A DNA stretch of 14,421 nt from an uncultured Collinsella sp. (GTDB taxonomy: Bacteria; Actinomycetota; Coriobacteriia; Coriobacteriales; Coriobacteriaceae), in contig CAKURW010000043.1 of NCBI GenBank assembly GCA_934675795.1, positions 1-14,421 of the forward strand, read 5' to 3'. Shown here piece by piece: positions 6,647 through 14,421 of this stretch (position 1 is its first letter; each line of letters begins with the position of its first letter). The notes beneath the pieces are model-generated. The model saw nothing but the letters and a program-made list of their open reading frames with translations. It was not told the origin of the DNA and did no database searches. A program made the position numbers and the translations under genes.

Positions 6647-7210
6647 ATGGTTCCATCGCAGCATTCTGCCCTGAGGGGCGCCTTTGAGTGGATCGTAATC
6701 GTTGCGATTGCACTCATCGCCACCTTCGTGATTCGCGCGTTTGTGGTCGAGCCCTTTGTGGTGCCCACCGGCTCCATGGAGTCCACGATCGAGATCGGCG
6801 ATCAGATCCTGGCGCAGAAGGTGAGCCTTGAGCTCGGCCAGCCTGTCAAACAGGGCGATATCGTGGTGTTCCACAACCCCGATGCCACGTCCGAGCATGA
6901 CGTGCTGGTAAAGCGCGTCATCGCCACGGCCGGTCAGACGGTCGACCTGCAGGACGGCAAGGTCGTCGTTGACGGCCAGGCGCTCGATGAGGACTATACG
7001 ACTGGCATGAGCTGGCCGCTTTCGGTCCAAGCCCCCGGCGCTCAGGTGAGCTATCCCTACACCGTCCCTGACGACTGTGTGTGGGTGATGGGCGACAACC
7101 GTGAGAACTCTGCTGACTCCCGCTACTTTGGCCCGGTCGACCGCTCCGACTTGATCGCCGTTGCGCTTGTGCGCTACTGGCCGCTCAACCGTATCGGCGC
7201 TATCGACTAA
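6647..7210 (+). CDS. lepB: Type I signal peptidase
   Basis: Signal peptidase I cleaves leader peptides from exported proteins at the outer face of the membrane. The 187-residue protein has one N-terminal membrane segment (about residues 13-31, EWIVIVAIALIATFVIRAF). The catalytic Ser43 lies in PTGSMESTI and the general base Lys89 in VLVKRVIA; the late box is GDNRENSADSRYFGPV. The single transmembrane segment and short length fit the Gram-positive SipS type. The ATG at 6647 has GAGGAG at 6636-6641, inside the end of trmD, with a five-base spacer. The frame is open a further 34 codons upstream, but that part overlaps trmD and lacks signal peptidase features. It is the last gene of the rpsP run. 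Confidence 0.95.
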   Translation: MVPSQHSALRGAFEWIVIVAIALIATFVIRAFVVEPFVVPTGSMESTIEIGDQILAQKVSLELGQPVKQGDIVVFHNPDATSEHDVLVKRVIATAGQTVDLQDGKVVVDGQALDEDYTTGMSWPLSVQAPGAQVSYPYTVPDDCVWVMGDNRENSADSRYFGPVDRSDLIAVALVRYWPLNRIGAID

Positions 7211-7217
7211 AAAACGC

Positions 7218-7223
7218 TATAGT
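7218..7223 (+). promoter_or_regulatory. Candidate -10 of glyQS promoter
   Basis: TATAGT (four of six to TATAAT) lies eight bases after the lepB stop, with AAAAAA just upstream. The eight bases TATAGTAC here recur at 11454-11461 before ppdK. No convincing -35 is visible. The 59-base lepB-glyQ gap is too short for a T-box leader, so if transcription starts here the leader is about 40 bases. Read-through from lepB is also possible because no terminator separates the genes. Confidence 0.35.
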
Positions 7224-7269
7224 ACAGTACCTAACCGTGTAATCGTTTCGACGAGGGGATATTAGAGGC

Positions 7270-8181
7270 ATGAACGCTTCATCGCTTTCCTTCCAAGACA
7301 TCATCCTGCGCCTCCAGCAGTACTGGGGCGAGCAGGGCTGCGTCATTATGCAGCCCTATGACTCCGAGGTCGGTGCCGGTACCTTCCATACCGCGACCAC
7401 GCTGCGCTCGCTCGGTCCCGCCGAGTGGCGCACCTGCTATGCGCAGCCCTGCCGCCGTCCCGCCGACGGCCGCTATGGCGAGAACCCCAACCGCATGCAG
7501 CACTACTATCAGTTCCAGGTGCTCATCAAGCCCTCACCGGTCAACGCCCAGGAGCTTTACCTGGGGTCTCTTGCCGCCATTGGCCTGGACCCCAACGACC
7601 ATGACGTCCGCTTTGTCGAGGACGACTGGGAGAGCCCGACGCTCGGCGCCTGGGGTCTTGGCTGGGAGGTCTGGCTCAACGGCATGGAGGTCACGCAGTT
7701 TACGTACTTCCAGCAGGTGGGCGGCATCGAAGTCGACCCTGTGCCCGTCGAGATCACCTATGGCCTGGAGCGTATCGCCATGTACGCCCAGGGCGTCAAC
7801 TCGGTCTACGACCTGGTGTGGAGCTACCTGCCCGACGGCACGCCCATGACCTACGGCGACGTGTTCCTGGAGAACGAGCGCGAGTTTAGTGCTTACAACT
7901 TTGAGGTCGCCAACGTCGAGATGATGCGTCAGAAGTTTGACGACTACGAGGCCGAGTGCCACTCCTGCCTGGAGCGCAAGCTGCCGCTGCCGGCATATGA
8001 CTGCGTCATGAAGTGCAGCCATGCCTTCAACCTGCTCGATGCCCGCGGTGCGCTGTCCGCAGTCGAGCGCGCTAACTACATCCTGCGCGTCCGCGCCGTC
8101 GCCAAGGCGTGCTGCGAGGCCTATATGGCCGAGGTCGCCGGAATCAACGAGAATGCCGATCAGGAAGGCGAGGTGGCGTAA
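7270..8181 (+). CDS. glyQ: Glycyl-tRNA synthetase alpha subunit
   Basis: GlyQ is the catalytic subunit of the bacterial alpha2beta2 glycyl-tRNA synthetase, which activates glycine with ATP and charges tRNA-Gly. The 303-residue protein has the family's diagnostic segments: [20 protein letters not shown] at residues 16-35, [45 protein letters not shown], and [15 protein letters not shown] at 135-149 followed by [13 protein letters not shown], part of the class II core. The closest ribosome binding site is GAGGGG at 7253-7258, 11 bases before the ATG, a rather long spacer. glyS begins three bases after the stop, and GAGGTGG in the last codons serves it, so the two subunits are co-translated. Confidence 0.97.
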   Translation: MNASSLSFQDIILRLQQYWGEQGCVIMQPYDSEVGAGTFHTATTLRSLGPAEWRTCYAQPCRRPADGRYGENPNRMQHYYQFQVLIKPSPVNAQELYLGSLAAIGLDPNDHDVRFVEDDWESPTLGAWGLGWEVWLNGMEVTQFTYFQQVGGIEVDPVPVEITYGLERIAMYAQGVNSVYDLVWSYLPDGTPMTYGDVFLENEREFSAYNFEVANVEMMRQKFDDYEAECHSCLERKLPLPAYDCVMKCSHAFNLLDARGALSAVERANYILRVRAVAKACCEAYMAEVAGINENADQEGEVA

Positions 8182-8184
8182 GCC

Positions 8185-10281
8185 ATGGCAGACGCTAAGG
8201 ATTTCCTGTTTGAGATCGGTACGGAGGAGATGCCCTCCGCGCCGCTGAACAATGCCGTCAAGCAGCTTGGCACCATGATCGCCAAGGGTCTCGACGAGGC
8301 CGGTCTGGCCCACGGCGAGGTCCGCGTGATCTCGAGCCCGCGTCGCCTGGCTGCGCTCGTGGCTAACGTCGCCACCGCGACCGATGAGGTTCACGAGGTC
8401 AAGCGTGGCCCCGCGGCCAACATTGCCTTCGACGCTGACGGTAACGCCACCAAGGCCGCCCAGGGCTTTGCCCGCAAGTGCGGTGTGGCTGCCGAGGACC
8501 TGGTTCGTCGCGAGGACACCGACGGTCGCGAGTATGTGTTCGCCGAGAAGAATATTCCCTCCGCACCGGCTACGCCGATTCTGACTGCTCTGTGCGAGAA
8601 GACCATCGCCGGCCTGCAGTGGCCCAACTACCGCAGCCAGCGCTGGGGCCACGAGCACGCGACGTTCGTGCGTCCGGTCCGTTGGATCTGCTGCCTTCTG
8701 GGCGAGGATGTTGTGCCCGTGTCGTTTGCCGACGTGACGAGTGGCAACACCACGCGCGGTCATCGCGTACTTGGCCCTGGTGACCATGTGGTTGCCAGCC
8801 CCGCCGTTTACGAGCAGGTGCTCGAGGACGCCGGCGTGCTTTCTGCCGAGCGCCGTCGTGAGGCCATCCTCGCCGGTATCGCCGAGGTCGAGGCCGCCCG
8901 TCCCGGCTGCCATGTCGATACGCCCAAGAAGGTCTTCGAGGAGGTTATTAACCTCTGCGAGTGGCCGACGGTGCTCGTCGGTACCTTCGATGAGGAGTTC
9001 CTCAAGGTCCCGCACGAGATCATCTGTGAGTCCATGCTCACCAACCAGCGCTACTTCCCGATCTATGACGGCGAGGGCAAGCTCACGCGTGAGTTCGTGG
9101 TCGTCTCCAACAGCAAGCCCGAGAACGCCGAGCGCGTGATCGACGGCAACGAGCGCGTCGTGCGCGCCCGTCTGGACGACGCAAAGTTCTTCTACGAGGA
9201 GGACCTGAAGATCTCCCTCGATGAGTTCCGTGAGCGCCTGGCCAAGGTCGCTTTCCAGGAGAAGCTCGGCAGCGTGCTCGCCAAGTCCGAGCGCATCGAG
9301 CAGCTCGCGCTCGCTATCGCCCGCGAGGCTCACCTGGGCGCCCATCTTGCCGCCGACGCTGCTCGCGCCGCGCACCTGTGCAAGGCCGACCTGGTGTCTA
9401 ACGCCGTCGTCGAGTTCACGAGCCAGCAGGGCGTGATGGGCGGTTACTACGCCACCGCGATGGGGGAGAACGACGAGGTCGCTCATGCTATTCGCGATCA
9501 CTATCGTCCCCGCTTTGCCGGTGACGAGCTACCCGAGGGCACCGCTGGCTGCATCGTGGCCTGCGCCGACAAGCTCGATACCATCGCCGGTATCTTTGCC
9601 ATCGGCGAGCCCCCGACCGGCTCCTCCGACCCCTACGCGCTGCGTCGTGCCGCTATCGGCATCATCAACATCCTGCGCGATCGTCTGCCGATTGACCCCA
9701 CGTCGCTCATCGACTTCGCTCTCGAGCTCTATAGCGAGCAGGGCATTGAGTTCGACGCCGCCGAGGTCGCCCAGCAGGTCCGTGACTTCTTCCACGGCCG
9801 TCTGGTGAGCATGGCCCGCGACGAGAAGATTCCGGCCGATACCGTCGCCGCCGTCTCCGCGGTGCACATCATCGCCCCGTCCGTCTTCTTCGCCCGCTGC
9901 GCCGCGCTCGATGAGGCCCGCAAGAATGACGCCGAGACCTTCGACAACCTGGCGACCGCCTATGCCCGCGCCTCGCACATCTCCAAGCCCGAGCTGGGTG
10001 CGGAGTACGACCGCAGCCTGATGGGCGAGGCCGAACTCGCGCTTGCCGATGCCTCCGAGGCCGCTCAGACCGCTGTCGATGCTGCCCTTGCTGCCGAGGA
10101 CTACCCGGCCGCGTTTGCCGCCCTTGCAGCTCTGCGTGCCCCCATCGACCGCTTCTTCGACGAGGTTATGGTCATGGACAAGGACGAGCAGCTCCGCGAT
10201 AATCGCCTTAAGCTGCTCAACCGCTTCGAGGCCGTTTTCTCCGGCATCGCCAACATCGGTGAGCTTGCCCGCAAAAAGTAA
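8185..10281 (+). CDS. glyS: Glycyl-tRNA synthetase beta subunit
   Basis: GlyS is the large subunit of the heterotetrameric glycyl-tRNA synthetase and carries the tRNA-recognition parts. The 698-residue length is normal for the family. It begins with FLFEIGTEEMPSAPLNNAV and contains RGPAANIAFD, ATFVRPVRWICCLLG and TRGHR at 190-194. ADKLDTIAGIF (461-471) and DPYALRRAAIG (482-492) are highly conserved GlyS segments. The C-terminal helical region resembles a DALR anticodon-binding domain and ends in FFDEVMVMDKDEQLRDNRLKLLNRF. A long antisense frame (7534-9501) is a by-product of codon bias, not a gene. No terminator follows before the DUF299 gene 34 bases downstream, so partial co-transcription is likely. 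Confidence 0.97.
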   Translation: MADAKDFLFEIGTEEMPSAPLNNAVKQLGTMIAKGLDEAGLAHGEVRVISSPRRLAALVANVATATDEVHEVKRGPAANIAFDADGNATKAAQGFARKCGVAAEDLVRREDTDGREYVFAEKNIPSAPATPILTALCEKTIAGLQWPNYRSQRWGHEHATFVRPVRWICCLLGEDVVPVSFADVTSGNTTRGHRVLGPGDHVVASPAVYEQVLEDAGVLSAERRREAILAGIAEVEAARPGCHVDTPKKVFEEVINLCEWPTVLVGTFDEEFLKVPHEIICESMLTNQRYFPIYDGEGKLTREFVVVSNSKPENAERVIDGNERVVRARLDDAKFFYEEDLKISLDEFRERLAKVAFQEKLGSVLAKSERIEQLALAIAREAHLGAHLAADAARAAHLCKADLVSNAVVEFTSQQGVMGGYYATAMGENDEVAHAIRDHYRPRFAGDELPEGTAGCIVACADKLDTIAGIFAIGEPPTGSSDPYALRRAAIGIINILRDRLPIDPTSLIDFALELYSEQGIEFDAAEVAQQVRDFFHGRLVSMARDEKIPADTVAAVSAVHIIAPSVFFARCAALDEARKNDAETFDNLATAYARASHISKPELGAEYDRSLMGEAELALADASEAAQTAVDAALAAEDYPAAFAALAALRAPIDRFFDEVMVMDKDEQLRDNRLKLLNRFEAVFSGIANIGELARKK

Positions 10282-10288
10282 GCCAGCC

Positions 10289-10302
10289 TGCGCGTAAGCG
10301 CA
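10289..10302 (+). promoter_or_regulatory. Small hairpin before the DUF299 ribosome binding site
   Basis: TGCGC-GTAA-GCGCA forms a five-base-pair stem with a GNRA-type loop, ending one base before the AAGGAG site at 10304-10309. It lies seven bases after the glyS stop. The same stem with loop GAGA precedes ppdK at 11505-11518. The structure is seen; a role in translation or mRNA processing is inference. Confidence 0.45.
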
Positions 10303-10315
10303 AAAGGAGCCCCGC

Positions 10316-11191
10316 ATGGATTGCCCGGTCGCCGTTCGTCCCACCGTTATCGTTATCTCCGACTCTCTCGGCGATACCGCTTGTGAGGTGGTGCTTGCGG
10401 CGTCCGGGCAATTTGATGAAGGGGCTTTTCGCGTTTTGTGCCTGCCCAAGGTGGCCTCCGTGGAGCAGGTCAAGTCATTTGTGGGGCCGCGCGTCGATGC
10501 CGACCATCGCGATATCGCCGTGTTCCACACCATTGTCGATCCGGCCCTTCGTGCTCGTGTGCTCGACTACTTGGGCATGCTGCACATTCGCTCGGTCGAC
10601 CTGATTGGTCCGACGCTCGCCGTGCTGTCGTCGCTTATCGGTGTGTCGCCCAAGGGCGTTGCGGGCGTGATTCACAAGACCGATGACCGCTATTTCCATC
10701 GTATCGAGGCCATGGAGTATTTCGTTGAGCACGATGACGGGCGCGGTTGCGACGATTTGTCGGGTGCCGATATCGTGCTGCTGGGCGTATCGCGCACGTC
10801 CAAGACGCCGCTGTCGATGTATCTGGCTTATCAGGGCTACAAGGTTGCCAATGTTCCGTTGGCCCATGGCATGGAGCCGCCGAAGTCGATTTACGAGGTC
10901 GACCCGATGCGCCTGTTCGGCCTGATTTCGACCGTCGATGTGATTTCCGAAATTCGCGATAGCCGCTTGGGCGATGACTACGCTCGTGCCGTTGCCGGCT
11001 CCTATGCCGAGCCCGAGAGCGTGCGCAGCGAGCTTGAGGAAGCCCGTGCCCTCATGAAGCGCCTGGGCTGCTTTGTGGTGCGTACCGACGGCAAGGCCAT
11101 CGAGGAAAGCGCTGCCGAGATCATTAGCCACTTGGAGGAAATCCAAGAAGCCCGTGCCCGCCGTGCCGCCCGCCGAGCCCAGCAAAAGTAG
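10316..11191 (+). CDS. Pyruvate, phosphate dikinase regulatory protein (DUF299)
   Basis: This family (PDRP; called PpsR in E. coli and YqfL in Bacillus) is a bifunctional enzyme. It inactivates pyruvate, phosphate dikinase or PEP synthase by ADP-dependent phosphorylation of an active-site Thr, and reactivates it by Pi-dependent dephosphorylation. The 291-residue protein opens with TVIVISDSLGDTACEVV and has the characteristic P-loop-like GVSRTSKTPLS from residue 157, then YLAYQGYKVANVPLAHG. The ATG has AAGGAG six bases upstream. Its target ppdK is the next gene, which strongly supports the dikinase rather than PEP synthase as substrate. The last codon (AAG) and stop (TAG) lie inside the arm of a large inverted repeat, so the C-terminus may have been set by that element. 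The C-terminal ~20 residues are Arg/Ala/Gln-rich. Confidence 0.94.
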   Translation: MDCPVAVRPTVIVISDSLGDTACEVVLAASGQFDEGAFRVLCLPKVASVEQVKSFVGPRVDADHRDIAVFHTIVDPALRARVLDYLGMLHIRSVDLIGPTLAVLSSLIGVSPKGVAGVIHKTDDRYFHRIEAMEYFVEHDDGRGCDDLSGADIVLLGVSRTSKTPLSMYLAYQGYKVANVPLAHGMEPPKSIYEVDPMRLFGLISTVDVISEIRDSRLGDDYARAVAGSYAEPESVRSELEEARALMKRLGCFVVRTDGKAIEESAAEIISHLEEIQEARARRAARRAQQK

Positions 11192-11297
11192 CTAATTTGG
11201 GACGGGGCTTTTTTAGCTACCCCGGCTGAAGTCGCGACCATTTTGGTCGATTGCCTGCGGGGGCAGCTAAAAAAGCCCCGTCCCAAATTAGCTACTT
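11186..11297. repeat. 112-base inverted-repeat element after the DUF299 gene
   Basis: Two 38-base arms, 11186-11223 and 11260-11297, are complementary at 37 of 38 positions (the mismatch is 11219/11264). Key blocks of the left arm are AAGTAGCTAATTTGG, GACGGGGC, TTTTTT and AGCTACCCC. The 36-base centre contains a nested hairpin, CGACCA-TTT-TGGTCG (11235-11249). Each arm also carries a smaller internal repeat, TAGCTAA...TTAGCTA. The structure could act as a terminator or 3'-end stabiliser, although no T-run follows the right arm. It could also be a small dispersed element of the MITE or REP kind; a degraded arm at 3167-3198 supports the dispersed reading. No coding capacity is seen. Confidence 0.85.
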
Positions 11298-11313
11298 ATG
11301 GTAAAGCGATTTA

Positions 11314-11359
11314 GCAAGAAACTGGCATTTGACCAGCAAGTTTCTTGCAGTGGTATCTT
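11314..11359 (+). promoter_or_regulatory. Inverted repeat over a candidate ppdK promoter
   Basis: GCAAGAAACT (11314-11323) and AGTTTCTTGC (11339-11348) are perfect inverted copies separated by 15 bases. A -35-like TTGACC (11329-11334) lies between them, and a TGGTATCTT extended -10-like sequence spans 11351-11359 (hexamer TATCTT at 11354, spacing 19). If the promoter is real, the repeat covers its -35 and spacer and could be an operator. Alternatively it could be an RNA hairpin in a longer leader. The repeat is certain; the promoter is moderate to weak. Confidence 0.5.
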
Positions 11360-11364
11360 CATAA

Positions 11365-11412
11365 GGTAACCACCTTTACCTACCGTTTACCGCCAGTTTT
11401 AGCACGTTTACC
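11365..11412 (+). repeat. Three phased TTTACC boxes upstream of ppdK
   Basis: TTTACC occurs at 11375-11380, 11386-11391 and 11407-11412, so successive starts are 11 and 21 bases apart, close to one and two turns of the helix. Reverse-oriented GGTAAC starts at 11365 and GGTAAA lies at 11300-11305. AAGGT-AACC-ACCTT (11363-11376) makes a small hairpin at the start of the block. The pattern suggests a cluster of binding sites for a regulator of ppdK, but no known site was recognised. Confidence 0.45.
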
Positions 11413-11453
11413 AACCCACGCGTCCTCTGCGCAAGCCCGCTCAATGCCCGCCG

Positions 11454-11459
11454 TATAGT
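11454..11459 (+). promoter_or_regulatory. Candidate proximal -10 of ppdK
   Basis: TATAGT, extended to TATAGTAC as at 7218-7225 before glyQ, would start transcription near 11466 and give a leader of about 70 bases. No -35 hexamer stands out at 17 bases upstream; the TTTACC boxes lie further upstream, at 11375-11412, where an activator could bind. Weak evidence on its own. Confidence 0.35.
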
Positions 11460-11502
11460 ACCCTCACGGCTCGCATCCGGCGGGTCGATTCGTTACCACG
11501 GT

Positions 11503-11520
11503 CGTGCGCGAGAGCGCATG
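11503..11520 (+). promoter_or_regulatory. Hairpin before the ppdK ribosome binding site
   Basis: TGCGC-GAGA-GCGCA (11505-11518) forms a stem with a GNRA loop, extended by a G-U pair and a C-G pair to seven base pairs (11503-11520). The GGAAGGGGAA site begins at its foot, seven bases of spacer before the GTG start. The five-base-pair stem is identical to the one before the regulator gene at 10289-10302. Confidence 0.45.
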
Positions 11521-11534
11521 GAAGGGGAAGTATC

Positions 11535-14285
<2,751 letters not shown>

Positions 14286-14323
14286 CGTTTTGGGTTTAGA
14301 CGCCTAGCGTAGCCCCCTTCATG

Positions 14324-14351
14324 CCGCCCGTCTCATTCGTGAGGCGGGCGG
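14324..14351 (+). terminator. Probable terminator of ppdK
   Basis: A 12-base-pair stem (14324-14335 with 14340-14351, CCGCCCG side, one G-U pair) closes a stable TTCG loop, 38 bases after the ppdK stop. The T-run right after it is poor (TTATCATG); T-rich stretches come only at 14366-14377. It may be a less efficient terminator or a 3'-end stabiliser. Confidence 0.7.
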
Positions 14352-14421
14352 TTATCATGTGCGGGTTTTGTCTTTTTGTCTGCGTAAAAAATTGTTCTTG
14401 CAGCAGAAACCCGCGCGTGTA
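14352..14421. other. Non-coding right end with a spaced 8-base inverted repeat
   Basis: No coding frame is supported here. GCGGGTTT (14361-14368) and AAACCCGC (14407-14414) are inverted copies 38 bases apart, enclosing AT-rich sequence with T-runs and AAAAAA. It could belong to the control region of a gene beyond the window; nothing further can be said. Confidence 0.3.

Noticed and set aside
5844..7030. Overlapping minus-strand open frames opposite rimM, trmD and lepB
   Set aside because: Shadow frames; the plus-strand genes carry all the conserved residues.
7211..7269. T-box or glycine riboswitch before glyQ
   Set aside because: Only 59 bases separate lepB and glyQ, too short for either, and no specifier stem or antiterminator pairing is visible.
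7534..9501. 655-codon open frame on the minus strand, antisense to glyQ and glyS
   Set aside because: Same codon-bias effect; it spans two real genes and their junction and resembles no known protein.
11300..11412. CRISPR-like array from the TTTACC and GGTAA repeats
   Set aside because: The repeat units are only six bases, unevenly oriented and without regular spacers; they look like binding sites.
11298..11534. A small gene in the gap before ppdK
   Set aside because: No frame there has a start with a ribosome binding site and useful length; the region is better explained as regulatory.

Overview
The window comes from a GC-rich (about 60%) Gram-positive-type genome. The gene content, the protein style (Asp/Glu/Ala-rich, strong G/C-ending codon bias) and the gene order fit a gut member of the Coriobacteriia, most likely Collinsella or a close relative. 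That assignment is my inference from recognition, not from a search. Almost all the sequence is core housekeeping genes. I found no CRISPR array, tRNA, rRNA, phage gene or transposase gene.

Layout. (1) 1-3252, plus strand: obg (5' end cut by the window), nadD, yqeK and rsfS form a tight run covering ribosome-associated GTPase, NAD synthesis, Ap4A hydrolysis and ribosome silencing. It ends at a textbook intrinsic terminator (3211-3252). (2) 3265-4518, minus strand: dinB (DNA polymerase IV), convergent with that run and divergent from the next. (3) 4635-7210, plus strand: a promoter, then rpsP, khpA, rimM, trmD and lepB, the usual S16 operon but without rplS between trmD and lepB. (4) 7218-10281: glyQ and glyS, the two subunits of the alpha2beta2 glycyl-tRNA synthetase. 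(5) 10316-14285: a DUF299 bifunctional kinase/phosphotransferase, then ppdK (pyruvate, phosphate dikinase), its expected target, with a terminator-like hairpin at 14324-14351.

How the genes work together. Parts 1, 3 and 4 serve translation and growth: ribosome assembly and maturation, tRNA modification and charging, and secretion processing. Part 5 is a self-contained metabolic switch, with the regulator phosphorylating or dephosphorylating the active-site Thr of the dikinase encoded next to it.

The non-coding DNA holds the most interesting material. The 343-base gap between the DUF299 gene and ppdK contains a 112-base near-perfect inverted repeat whose left arm supplies the gene's last codon and stop. 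It also holds a second inverted repeat over a candidate promoter, and three TTTACC boxes spaced 11 and 21 bases apart. A degraded single arm of the first repeat lies directly after rsfS, overlapping its stop codon. Short hairpins with the same five-base-pair stem and GNRA loops precede the ribosome binding sites of both the regulator and ppdK. Several genes use TTG or GTG starts (yqeK, rpsP, khpA, rimM, ppdK).
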